Shown here: in pieces, positions 22,559 to 35,038 of the stretch
Layout: the number at the start of each line of letters is the position of its first letter
How positions within the stretch are numbered: position 1 is the stretch's first letter
Assembly: GCA_028564675.1 (NCBI GenBank)
Contig: JAOVVO010000076.1
Span: 1 to 64,000, forward strand
Origin: Onchocerca lupi
Taxonomy: Eukaryota > Nematoda > Chromadorea > Rhabditida > Onchocercidae
Direction of reading: 5' to 3'
Length of the DNA stretch: 64,000 nt
The notes under the pieces: model-generated
What the model saw: the letters and a program-made list of their open reading frames with translations, nothing else
Databases searched by the model: none
What the model was told of the DNA's origin: nothing
Made by a program: the position numbers and the translations under genes

Positions 22559-24374
22559 ATGATCCTTCCTTCTGTGTCATCCGTGGTGCTTTTATGCATC
22601 ATTAGCAACGCTAATAGCAAAATTTATTTCCAAGAACAATTCAAAGGTTCCAATTAATTTTTCTGTCACTTAATCTATTCGTAGAATTTCTTCTAATTTC
22701 TTACTGAAATAAAAATTAGCCAAATCTAAAAACTTTCCTCTTGAACAGATCTTTTTTTGAATTCATAAAATCGCAAAAATCTCAATAAATCTGAAAAATA
22801 ATTTAGAGTAATTTCATCAGGAGAAGAAGATTAAAAATAATTAGTAGAAATTACTTTAAAAGTTGGCAGTTTTTTATTTGTCGAAGTTTTTTTGAGACAT
22901 AAAATTTGTATATTGTAATTATGATAGAAACAAATTACAAAATTAAGCAAACTGGATAAGAAACATTAAGCAAGTTTATATATATATAATATCGAAATGA
23001 AATATAACATTATGAAGCTTACCGATGATTAGATTACGGTTTTGAATTGAACTGTGACCCGCAATTATAATCCTTATTTTTTTATTAATCTTTGAAAGAG
23101 TTTAAGATTAAGTCTGTTTTGATCTGCTAATTTATACAGCACAAGAGATTAGAATATCAATTTACATATATTATATTGTGTTTTTTTTTCTCTTATTTAT
23201 GCTGAGTCTTGATTCTTCACTCAGTTAATTTTTCACAACTCAATTTGTTTGATATTTTTAGATGGAGATGGCTGGAAAAATCGATGGGTGTTATCTGAAT
23301 ATCGAAAGGACTATGGAAAATTTAACCTTTCCTACGGCCAATTCTATAATGATCCAGAGGAGGATCTTGGACTTACTACGACCGAGGCATTTGATTATCA
23401 GTTTAAATAAATAAATAAGTAGATGGATATAATAGATAGATTGATAGATAGATGGTTTCAATCGCAAAATTTTCGGCTTCCGATATTTAAATAATTTTTA
23501 CTGTATTTGAGGATTTCAAAAATTACGCTATTTCGGCAAAATTTCCAAAATTTTCGAATAAAGACAAGCCACTGATTGTTCAGTATGCAACAAAACGATT
23601 TACACTACCTGATGACGATTGTGGTGGCCTATATATAAAGGTATAAGAAGTTCTGGTTACTTCCATACTTTAATATTATTATAAATAGCAATTTTGGATA
23701 TTTGTGAAATTGGTACTAGAATGTTCACGTTTTCAGAGCTTTTTGATAGAAATCTCATCACAAATATAGATTGTAAACTGTTTCGACTTCACATGTCCAT
23801 TTCTTAAAGGAGGAACTGTTTTAAAAAATTAGGCTAGTTAAATAAGATATTTAAAATTTTGCAGAATATCCATGATTCTGAAAATAATTGCAACAATGGC
23901 CCAGAATCCGACTATTAAGATGAGAGGAAGCATATAAATATTTATTATGAAGATAGAGAGAGACAGCAAATTTTTATTAGGCTGTTAAATACAAAAAACG
24001 TGCAATAATAAATAACGAAGGATTTTTATACAAAGTGAAAAGCACATCATTGGAGATCGTAACTTAAATAAAGATATAACACTTAGACAGACGATAATAG
24101 GAATATAAAACTAACCATTACTACAAAAAAAATTCTCGTTTTCAGTAAAATATTTGTTTTTTGTAAAATGAATTTATTCAAATTCAGCTGCTGAAGTCGG
24201 ATTTGAACCAGAAGAAGTTTAATAGTGAAACTCCATATCAGATTATGTTCGGACCAGACATATGTGGCATATATTTGAGAAAAACTCATGCTATATTTCG
24301 CTACAAGGATTCCTATTATCATTGCAATTCTTATTTGCCCATCATTGTAATTATTTTTACGTTCACTATAAAAT

Positions 24375-24407
<33 letters not shown>

Positions 24408-26340
24408 GAGAGGTTAATATATAAGTTTTAAGTTAATCATTTGGATTTTTCTTTTGAAAGAACTCCCACTAAAATCAGTGGCAAAAATGGATATTTACTG
24501 CCTGGATAAAAATTTACAAATTTGGATGATAATTTTGTTCTTTCTGAATAAAATTATTGCTTATAATCTTGGAAAACTACGATTTCGTAGTGCAGCAATA
24601 ATGAACTAAAATAGATAGTTGTTCAGTACTACATTTATTTCAGAATGATGAACTATCCCATGTCTATACTTTGATTTTATATCCAAATAATTCGATTGAA
24701 ATACTTTCTGATTATGAGGTACAGATTACTGGAGCCCTGGAAGATCACTACGATTTTCTTAAACCACGAATAATCCTTGTTAGTATTTCCTCCTTTTTTG
24801 CCTACAGCTTAGAACCTCTTAGATAGTGAGCTTTCCTTTTGTTCCAGAAAACATCCATTAATAATTGTGAAAATGTACGATCAAACCATATTTCATATAA
24901 ATTTTGTGACGTACTCTGCACAATTTTTTTTTTTTTTTTTTTCATTTAATGCAGTTTAAACAATTTTCGGTTCATTTTATTTGGGTTTTACTGGGTACTG
25001 TATCTGCTTAGTTTTATTGAACACGGCAGCTAACTGAAAAAAAAAAAAACAATTTCAGGATCCAAACGTGGACAAACCAGATGATTGGGTAGATGATGAA
25101 TTTATACCTGATCCAAATGATAAAAAACCGGATGACTGGGATCAACCAGAATTTATATTGAATTTGAATGTTACAAAACCAGCTGACTGGGATGAGGAAT
25201 GGGATGGTGAATGGGAACCGCCGGGAATGGTAAATCCGGAATACAAAGGTGAATGGCAGCCGAAAGAGATTCCAAATCCAGCATACAAGGTTGGTTTTTG
25301 AGATTTGAATGAATTCATATATTTATTTATATTTTTCCTTGATAGATATATAAAATTAATAAAATCTAATATCAAAATTATTTATTCGAAATCCAAGTAT
25401 CGAAGGAATGGAAATTTAGGGAGAATGGTTACATCCTGAAATCCCTAATCCAGATTATGTACCAGACCCGAATCTTTACCTGTACGATGATATCGGTGCA
25501 ATTGGAATCGAACTATGGCAAGTGAACAGTAGTACAATATATGACAATATCATTATAACGGACTCCATTGAAGAAGCTAAAGTAATGTTTAAAAAAAATA
25601 AAATTGGATTTGTCTCTTGATTTAATGGAAACTATCAGAAATTTTAAATGGTATGTTTCCATAATGAATTTTGTAAAATGGAAAAGAGGAAAAGTATTTT
25701 GATTAATGTTATTTTCATATCCATCTATTTCTGACAACGTGGGATCAAATTAATCGAAAATTCATCGTATCTTTAGAAATTTGCTGCTCTTACGTTGAAC
25801 GGTACTAGAATTGGTGAAGAGAAAATGAAAAAGGAATATGATGAAAAGCTCGATCGCGAAGAAGAAGAGCAGAAAAAGAAAGAGGAAGAAGAGAAGAAAA
25901 GAAAAGAGGAGGAAAATTCGAGAGAGGAAGAAGAAAAACAAGAAGAGACTGATTCAAACCAGAAACAAGAAAAAGAGAAAACAAAGATAAAGGAAGAAAA
26001 AAAAGAAAGTAAACCTGATCTTTCTGAGAAAGAAACGAAGTTAGGGGAAGATGAAGAAAAGGAACTTGAAGAAGATAAGGAAGAAAGAAAATCTAGTAAG
26101 AATATGGATGAAAAGAAGGAATGGAAAAAAGATGTAAGTTTATCTGAAATTATTGAATAATGATTATTGAATGTTCACTGATTATGGATGTACATACATA
26201 TGTCCTCAATTTGTTGCTAGGATGAGAGAACTTCAAGTGACGACAGAATTATTGGCTTAGAATAAGATTATGAGAAATTTTAGTCAAATTTTGAACTATT
26301 TCAGTCAAAAGAAGAAAAGCTGAAAAAGGAAGAACTATAA
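22559..26340 (+). CDS. Second, diverged calreticulin-like gene (tandem paralogue)
   Basis: Exons: 22559-22646, 23262-23386, 23512-23640, 24188-24346, 24644-24778, 25059-25289, 25420-25581, 25777-26133 and 26305-26340 (1422 nt, 473 aa). All intron phases match the first calreticulin. Exons 4, 5, 6 and 7 have identical lengths in the two genes (159, 135, 231, 162). It has a signal peptide (MILPSVSSVVLLCIISNANS), DDCGGLYIK, ETPYQIMFGPDICG, a full P domain (KPDDWVDD, KPDDWDQ, KPADWDEEWDGEWEPP), GAIGIELWQV and an acidic tail of about 120 residues ending KKEEL. Oddities: exon 2 has no GT donor before an in-frame stop at 23408-23410, so a GC-AG intron (GAG/GCATTT) must be assumed; exon 4 loses the conserved end after FRYKD; the lectin Asp is Glu. 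An alternative last exon at 26221 would end DRIIGLE without a retrieval signal. The tail-coding frame stays open for 119 codons, which argues against an old pseudogene. Poly(A) signal near 26477. Confidence 0.8.
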
Positions 26341-27888
26341 ACGAAGACAGTGCTGTCTTGATTGGTGCAAACTTGATTGGTAAGCTTGAGCAGTTCTGTC
26401 AAAATGACTTCTCTCTGTTGTACATATTAGAAATTAAATTATTACTTCATTGTTACTTTATTGTTGAATTTTTCTGAATAAATCAATAAGTTACTTCGTT
26501 ATCGAAATCGATAACTATAATCCGAAGTTGGAATGTGAAAAAAAACGAAAGTATAACGACAACATTCATCAATAAATTGTAGTCATATAATATAGTAAGC
26601 CGGCAATAAAAGTATAATTATTCAATCGATCGTCATAACCATTTATTACCTACTGCACACTACCCATCCTTCCATAATCAAAGAGAGATAATCATTTTCC
26701 TTACCTTTCAAGAATTACATGAAATTAATGAAATCAGTTCTGACTAATTCCAATCAGTTATCACTTATCTCTATTATTTAATAATATATGCGAAAAAATT
26801 ATCAAAATATTTATGTTCAATAAAAGACAAATAATACTTGAACAAAAAAACGAGTGACTGCGGTACGATATGAGGATCAATCATTTGCCATGTTATGTAT
26901 CATTAAAAATACGTTGAGCACATTAGTGAATAGCTAAATTTTTTTTTTTTTTTCAACTAATAAAATTATTGATTAGGAAGTGTTTATGGAGATCTTGTAC
27001 TAACACAGTATGTGTTATTTTGAAGTATGCACTGTAAAATACAGTGATCTATTATATAAGCGAAATAATACAATAAAGACATAATATGCATGTGCACATA
27101 CGCGCATGCATGCTAATAGAATACATGAGAAATTGAATAAAATATCAAATATAATAATTCGAAATACAAAACGACTGAAAAAAATGAAAGCTTTTATAAA
27201 CATCAGCATATATACATATTTATATGCTTTAGTAACAGCTGGAAATAAGGAAAAACAAGTAATTGTGATTAAAACTTGCATTAGAATTTCCTATTCATAA
27301 AATTGCAATTTTATTATAATGATGTCATGATATTCTTATGAATAATGAACAAATACAGTCATTTTTCATTTCTCTTTTTTCAATTTCTGAAAAAGAAAAA
27401 CTCAGTTTTTGATTATTTTTCTAGAATTAGTTTAAAAAAAAAAAACCGCATAGCTATTATTAAACAATCAATTCCATGAAGAGCAGCTATGATGAGAAAA
27501 ATTTATTCGCAGTTGTTCAAATAAATCATATACCATTGTGTTTTGCCAAATAAAGCACAATAACCAATTATGCAATAATTCTGCAATATCGTTTCTTGAA
27601 ATTAAAACGTACTCATAAAAATAACTTTTTGGGGTAGAATTTTTTATTTATTTCTGGAACATAAAATATTTCTCTCTCTCTCTCTTTTTCTTTTTATGTT
27701 TGTGTATTTATAAAACAAATATGGGCATAAATAAAAAAAAAATTATTTTTCTAGTTTCGAAGTTAAAAGAAAAGGAAAAAAAGATATTTCGAAAAATATA
27801 ATTACATGAAACTAACCATAATCATACGCAAAATTGAAAGCATTGCAAGCGGTGAAATGTACAATATTCTATATTTACAGCAATTTAT
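26341..27888. other. Intergenic region between convergent genes, no gene
   Basis: About 1.5 kb. It holds a poly(A) signal near 26477, T tracts near 26940, a (TC)n run at 27671-27686, and GCATGCATGC/CGCGCATGC alternation near 27086-27113. The small frames at 27015-27300 on both strands overlap each other and look non-coding. Confidence 0.5.
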
Positions 27889-30800
27889 TTAATCACATTC
27901 CATCTGTTCTTCATTATCCGAATCGTAAGCTTTATGTGCTTCACGAAATGTAGTAAATGAGCTAACGGGAAATAATTTCGATGCACAATTATTTGTCGTC
28001 TGTCGATTTGCTATCATAGTATCTGTAATATTCAAGAAAATGTTTACACAACCGAAAAAAAAAAGTAATTCAATTTTAGCTAATATACTAAATTCAAATC
28101 TATTCCTATAGATAGATCTCTTAGAATATTTTAAAACAATGTGCTATGGAATCAGTATCCAAAATTCTCTTGAATTTGTCCCACATATAGGTCAAATGAT
28201 AATTAACAAGGATGATTAAACGATTATATGAATGATTTATTGATAAAAGAAAATTCCAAAATATTACTACATCAGTAGATTTGAGGAAAATTGTTTTAAA
28301 AATGACTAAATTATGCCTATTCATCGAATTCATCACATTCCAAGGCAAAACAGTGACAAATAATTTTACCGACGACAGTTTAATCATAGTCGGTAAATTT
28401 TTCATCGTAAAGTTGAATTTTATCACAAGGTTTGGCCTTGAAAGATAACGAAATAAACTGGTAGTATTCACATAGCATAATATTTATCAATATTTTTGAA
28501 TTTTAAATTTACACTTGTTTTATAAATCAAATTATTGTCGAAATGAAGTTAATATGTAACGTCAAAATGACAACATCAACATTTTATCTATGAAATGAGG
28601 CAACAGATGAAAAAAGCAAATAATGTTAAAAATTATTGAGCATTCAAGGAATTAGATATGCTTTTATTACTTTTGACAAATGTAATCCCATCTATACTTA
28701 TACTATAATAGCAACTTAAATTAATGTAAGCTTCGGATTGTAATTTAGAAATAAAGTAAAAAGGAAGAAAAAATGAAGCAAACCTTCAAATTTGCTAGAT
28801 TTCTGCTGCCTTGGATCATTTTCTCTTTCCTTACATATTTTCGTCCATTCTTCAGATAGCAATGGCTGCTGTTGTATGCGAATTCCTAACATCGGTTCAG
28901 TAAGATTCTAAAATACAATTAATCAAGAAGAATGAATAAAAAAAAAAAGAAAAAATTGAATTATTTGAAGTGCAAATAAATAAAAAAGGAATGATGCAAT
29001 TATTGTAATAAGAATATATTGCCATCAATTATAAGTAATAAATTGTTAAACTGATTTTATTGGAACTAACCGCGGTGTAAGGAATTGGGGAAGGATTATC
29101 ACCACTTGCAGATCTCGTAGAAGAAGAATGTTCATCAAAATCACCGAATCGAAGAGGAGTATGTCGAGCTGTTGGGGGTAACGAAAGTGCTGATGCACCA
29201 CCGGTTGTTGTTGCACTAACACCTGCTGTACTTGCTACGCCATGATGTATTAAAAAGCTGAAATATCATACTTTCAGCATTAAGATGAAAAAAAAAAGAG
29301 CAAAAACAATCAAATGATAATCAGCAATCGTTGATATAGTTTCGAAATATAATCTGAAGTTATTTTGAAAAATCTGAATAACAATATTCAAACTTCATTT
29401 AAAATTGTTTGCAAGATACTATTCACGCAATTATTCCTTATATTCAAAAATTACCATATTATATTAAAGATTAATCATAGCTAATAATTAAGCTATAAAT
29501 TAGCTCAGCAGACTGAATTAATTCTTAGGCTAAAAATTAGCAGATTAAATTAATATATCTGCTACCAACTGTTGTAAATGCTTAAAGTTGATGTATCAGA
29601 AAAAAAAAAAGAATAGGAAAAGAAGATCTGAAGTGATATTTTAGATAGTAATAGAAAGTTTAAGAAATGAATAATATATGATGAAGTAATGAGATGTTTC
29701 TTTAAAAAAATCCATCTTAATAGTTCAATTCTCTTTAAAATTACCATCTGTTACAAATAAAAAGAACCAACTAATTAACTAACTCCAAAATAATTAAATT
29801 AATTTCGAATTTTGAATTGATTAAATGAGTCGATTTCAAATAACTGACGATTTACTATAGTATTTAAATTAATGGAACGAATAAAACAAACCCTTTATTC
29901 ATACATGATGATACCGAATTTGAACGTTTTCGTTTATTGTGACTGAAATGTGGAATGACGCGACTTGAACGTCGTGACGTACCTAAAGATGGCCGAGAGA
30001 ATAGAGTTTGTCGTAGCACCTAAAACATGAACGATATCGATAATATGAAATTAACTGAAATTAAAATTCGTAACTGAAATTCAATAATTGATATCAATTT
30101 CCCTTAAGTGTTCTTTTGTTAGCAAAAAAATAAACAATAACTAAATAAATAAACAAGTACACATAAACATGTAAATACAAATACAAATAAAAATAACTTT
30201 ATATTATTATTTATGAGAAAAGTTTTCGTATCCTTTTGCAATCATTTTGACATTTATGATTGAAAGCGAATCTTAGTTTTATTATTGTAATTAAAATTTG
30301 TAATTATTTTAATATTTATGATTAAAATCGGAGTTTTAATTTAATATTGTCATTAAAGTTTCCAATTTGGACTGATAAATTCAATTTTCAATCTCAATAT
30401 TAAAATTTATAGTCAAATGTTAGGAATAAAATTAACGTAACCATAGTATCCAGTGATGTACTCATACTTATTGGTGGAGCACTTGGAACACCTAGAGCAT
30501 GACCACTTGAAGTTGTCACCGAAGTACTACAAGTACTTTCCGTTGAACTGGCAAGCATTTCACCACTATAAGATGATGATGTAAGCGTTGTAGTAGTTCG
30601 TTGTCGTTCTATTTCACTTGAAGTTGACGTACGTGGAAGAGTTCCTTGCGCTTTTCCTAACTGAAATTTCATATTTGTGCAAAATCTATAATAAAGTTGT
30701 AATTTTATTCAATTCAAAGCAAACTTTCATTATTACAATAAATTGTTAGCATAAGAAAGGATAGAATCAATAAATTGAATTTTTTATTTTATTTTATCAA

Positions 30801-31077
30801 ACAGGAAAAAAAGGAGAGAGGAAGAGAGAGAAAGAGAGGATATATATTTGGATAAAATAATTTGAAAAAAAGAAAAAAAAAAACGAAAATATCCTTGAAT
30901 AAAAAAGAGGAAGAATTATTTGTTTGAACAAATTTTTTTTTTGAATATTTCAATAAACAATACCTGACATAGGTCAAGAGCAGCTATCGTCGAACGTTCC
31001 TCCATATCACTGAGACGATTATCATCAGGTCGTAGAATAACATCTTCTACTGCTCGTTTCAAATCACCAATATGCAT
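27889..31077 (-). CDS. Ser/Thr-rich, probably nuclear protein of unknown function
   Basis: I do not recognise the family. Six exons join in frame: 30964-31077, 30442-30660, 29892-30019, 29071-29257, 28784-28907 and 27889-28022 (906 nt, 301 aa), all with GT-AG introns of matching phase. The N-terminus MHIGDLKRAVEDVILRPDD could be a short helix. Exon 2 (73 codons) is almost entirely Ser/Thr with scattered Pro. Exon 3 encodes RPSLGTSRRSSRV and NKRKRSNSVSS, a basic cluster with likely kinase sites and nuclear-signal character. Exon 4 has TPLRFGDFDEHSSS and a PSPIP motif. The tail is acidic (DSDNEEQMECD). There is no signal peptide, membrane segment or catalytic motif. Most of it is probably disordered; a regulatory or scaffold protein is a guess. 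The start is the first ATG of an exon with an in-frame upstream stop. Confidence 0.75.
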
Positions 31078-31736
31078 AATGAGTGAATTTTGCTAATTAA
31101 TGAATTAATTATATCAAAATTCAATCAACAACAACAAATAATCGAATAATAGCAAATAGATGCTTCTCTCGAGTGAAACATGCCAAATTCAATATGCTGT
31201 TTCTTTTCGTTTTCACCTCGTTTCCTTCTGATCAAATATTGTGAAAATTTAGCAGTGATAATTATCAATCAATTATCATTATTTATATTTTCATCAATCT
31301 CTCATCCAGTCACAGTCACACTGTTTACATTCTGCAATAAAAATTAAAATACTTTTCTTCCTTTTTTCGTCATTATTTAATACATTATCTAAATGATAAG
31401 TCTATGTATTTGCCAGCAAAGATTATATTCGTAAAACTTTATCATAAAATGAAAAAAAGAAAAAAGAAGGAGGAAAAAATAAAAGATAAAAGAAGGAAAT
31501 GATTGGATAGGAAATGTCAAAATGAGGTCAAATAATGTCACCAAATGAACATATTGCTCTAAATAATTGATACATTATTACTATATACATATTTAAATGA
31601 TAAAAAAAAAAAAAAGAAAAAGGAATGAATTAAAAAGTTAAGTATTAAATTATTAATCTTATATATAAATATATTTTTATATAAAAAGGGAAGAAATAAA
31701 TCATTTTGGCAAATTTTATACCATAATTATTTACGA

Positions 31737-31760
31737 TTATTATTATTATTATTATTATTA
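31737..31760. repeat. (TTA)n microsatellite
   Basis: A run of TTATTATTA of about eight units, upstream of the Ser/Thr-rich gene. Confidence 0.9.
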
Positions 31761-32099
31761 TCGTTTTTACCTCTTCACTTGAGAAACTTTGATTCAAATC
31801 ATTTCAATTTAACTTCAACTTTCAATATCAACAATCCACTGAATCTATTCAATCGAATCATTTAATCCTCCGATAAAAAGCAATCATATTCACCCTGTTG
31901 AAAATTATAAATACATACTATTACATTCATATGAAAAAATAAATCTGTGTCAAAAAATAATAAAGATCAAAGATCTATTTGGAAAAAGTTAATAATAATA
32001 ATAATCAATATCATTATCGCTCTCATTAGTTTGAATTCTTTTTTTTATTGATATCAGATCTAACTGATTCTTTAATAGCCATATATGTTGAAGAAATGA

Positions 32100-32600
32100 A
32101 TGTAATCAATCTAATGGAAAAAAGTAAACCTAAAATATCAATCAAATAACTGATATTTGATCACTGTCAATGTTGTTCTTATTTGTTATTACTACTGATA
32201 AATGATATAATTCGTTTTAATAAAAAGATTATTAAGTAATAAGTTGAAGAATATTGATCAAATAAATGATATTTAGTTATTGTTACTTTGTTTTCGTTGA
32301 TAATAGATAAAAATTTATGCTAACAAAAAATTATTGATTAAATAAAAAAGAAAAATGCTGATCAAACAAAAGGTATCTGGTCATTGTTATTAAAATATTG
32401 TTGATAATTATTAAAAAATTTTTTTCAATAAAAGATTATTGATTAAGCAAAAAGGGAAAAATATTGACCATATAAGTGGTATGTAATTATTATTTATTAT
32501 TTGCATCAGATATTATTTATATTATTATTATTGTTGATAAATGATAAAAAATGTATTTCAATAAAAGATTATTGATTAAATAAGAGAAGACAACAATAAT
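32100..32600. repeat. Decayed ~110-bp tandem repeat, about four copies
   Basis: A unit containing AAAAGATTATTGATTAA, an AT-rich A-run, ATATTGATCAAATAAATGAT and TAGTTATTGTTAC then GTTGATAA recurs near 32110-32225, 32225-32330, 32330-32440 and 32440-32590, with growing divergence. Confidence 0.6.
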
Positions 32601-32857
32601 AATACTAACAATAAATAATAAATTAAATCAGTATGAAATATACTTCTAAAAAGGAGAGAACGAGAGAAAGAGAAGGAAATGATAAAAAGTTCAAAAGCTA
32701 CCAAATAATTAATTGTTCAACATTTTCATTGCTTTGTTAAATCTTTACAATGAAAAATACAAGCAAAAAAAAGAAAAGAAAGAAGATTAAATTAATCTAA
32801 AAGGGAATGACTGATAATAAAACGTTGAGTGAAGCAAAAGATGCATCTGCCGAATAT

Positions 32858-32960
32858 CATTCTATCTATCTATCATTCAATCCCTACATTTATCGATCGA
32901 TTGATCGACCGATCGATCTATTTATCCACCTATCTATCGATCTGTCCATTTATTTAAAGC
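32858..32960. repeat. Degenerate (ATCT)n/(GATC)n microsatellite
   Basis: Stretches of CTATCTATCTATC, GATCGATTGATCGACCGATC and CTATCTATCGATCTGTCC. The + open frame across it is an artefact of the repeat. Confidence 0.8.
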
Positions 32961-33808
32961 AACAAAAAAAAGAAAATTTTTTTTTGATTTGAACAAATAG
33001 GACAAAATGGAGACAGTAATATTTCCTTCATCATCCATCCTTCAATCGTTATTCCATTATTCCATTGCCAATTATTTCTCAGCTCTCTTCTGGAAGTGAC
33101 AAAAAAAAAAAAAAAAAAAAAAAAACGAACATAAAAAAAAGAAAAAAAAGAAAAGAGAAAGAATGGAAGAAAATCGTTCATTTTCATTCATCCATTCCTT
33201 TGACCTCTCTCTCTCTTGGCTTCCTTTTCCCATTCAAATAAGGCCAATTCTGCAAAGTAACTTTGTGCAAGAAGATTGATCCGTTATTTGGTTGTCGTTT
33301 CATGGAAAAAAATCGCGAATTCTGGCATGTTAATTTTATTTGCCTTTTTTTTCGTCTCCTTATTCAATGTTACACCCAACCATGTTTCACTATTAGTAAT
33401 ATTTTCGTTCTCTTCTTTCCCTCCTACCTCCCTTCCTCGAGAAATCTCTCTCTTCAATTTTGCATTTTTAATTGTAATTTAACTAAAAATATTTTCTTTC
33501 AGTATGATAGCTTTGTCGATTTTTATTTCCGGAAATGGTTAGGAATATTTTCATCTCCTTCATTTTTTTTCTTTCTCTCTATCCCTCTTTTTCTCTCTAT
33601 AAATTGAAAAAAGTATGAAAAATGTTATTAAGATAAGATCAGTTAATTATCTGATTAAAAAGAAGCAATCTGGAACCAAATATTCTCTTGCTTCTGTTAA
33701 GAGTAGAAAGAGAAGTAAAAGAAAGAACAGTAATGAAACATAATTTTTGATCTCCGATAAAAGTTTATTTCAGCAATGTGAATCGATGAATTGAATGGAT
33801 GAATAAAC

Positions 33809-34028
33809 GTGAATGGATGAATGAATAAACGTGAATGGATGAATGAATAAACGTGAATGGATGAATGGAAAAACGTGAATGGATGAATGAATAAACGTGA
33901 ATGGATGAATGAATAAACGTGAATGAATGAATGGAAAAACGTGAATGGATGAATGAATAAACGTAAATGGATGAATGAATAAACGTGAATGAATGAATGG
34001 AAAAACGTGAATGGATGAATGAATAAAC
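33809..34028. repeat. 22-bp satellite, 10 units, 66-bp higher-order period
   Basis: Ten contiguous 22-base units of the form GTGAATGGATGAATGAATAAAC. Every third unit (units 3, 6 and 9) carries GAATGGAAAAAC instead of GAATGAATAAAC, so the array has a three-unit (66-bp) period: A A B, A A B', A A' B', A. A partial unit precedes it at about 33791-33808. A - strand frame runs through it only because 66 is a multiple of three. Confidence 0.95.
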
Positions 34029-34443
34029 ATTATTTATTCCTGCAAAGGTAACTCAGCACTCATAATTGATGAAGGCAAAATTAACGAAAATCGATTTACC
34101 TGAAAAAAGAAAGATGCTTCAAAGCGAACAACAATGTGAAACAAAATTATTTTATTGAAAGAAAGAAGGATTGATGAATGTCTATTATATTTGATGGAAT
34201 ATTGTCATTCATATACATGAATGATGATAATGATAATTATGATTATGAAAATAAATTCATGGGGATAAAACATTAGGAAAATAAGAGAAAAATTACGTAG
34301 ATTAAAGAAAGTTCAGAGGATGTTAAATAGCTTTTTAAGTAGTGTTCATCGATCATTTTCCATTTTAATTATTTATTGAAAGAGAGAGAGAGGAAAAAAA
34401 AAAGAAATGCTGTAATTTTAATACGAAATGATGGCAATAATTA

Positions 34444-34496
34444 AAAATTTTTAATTGTGATAAAGAAAATTTTCCTTTATCACAATTAAAAATTTT
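34444..34496. repeat. Perfect 22-bp hairpin
   Basis: 34444-34465 and 34475-34496 are exact inverted copies (stem includes AATTGTGATAAAG / CTTTATCACAATT) with a 9-base loop that is itself partly A4T4. Confidence 0.9.
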
Positions 34497-35038
34497 GAAA
34501 GATTACAAAATTTGGTAATGAATTTGCAATTTCTAATATTTGAGAGAGGGAGAGGGAGAAAAAAAGAGAGGGAGAGAGAGAAAGAAAGAATAAAAAGAAA
34601 AACTCTTCCATAAAATTGAGATTTCAGATAATTTGATGCGAGTGCCTTTTACATACTGTTCCTTTAATTTTGGTGATCTTTATTATGTTGCCCTTTCGAC
34701 AAGAAGTTTGATCTTCAACTTAATCTTGTAATTTAACTGCTATTATTAGATGTTTCATTTTTTTGCAGTGAATTTCTGCTCTTCCGTTTTTATCATTGAT
34801 ACTTCTTATTAATAATATTGGAAAAAAAAAATGATATTAAAAAATCAGTACGATTATTCATAGCTTTCTTCAAAATATCATCAATATTACGAAACTTATA
34901 TCATTATTCAATGAGCTTCGCATATGTCAAAGATATTACACCAAATGTTCGGCTAATTTTCTAAAAAAAATTCTCGAATCTGTCCATCAAGAAACTGAAT
35001 TTTGTAACCTTACTTTACTTGATCTTTAATCCAATTCG

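Noticed and set aside
30400..30672. 90-codon frame as an independent small gene
   Set aside because: It is exon 2 of the six-exon Ser/Thr-rich gene; the frame's Met lies upstream of the acceptor at 30661.
33770..34030. 86-codon - frame (repeating His-Ser-Ile-Phe-Pro protein)
   Set aside because: It is the 22-bp satellite read through; the 66-bp period keeps any frame open. No start context or splice sites.
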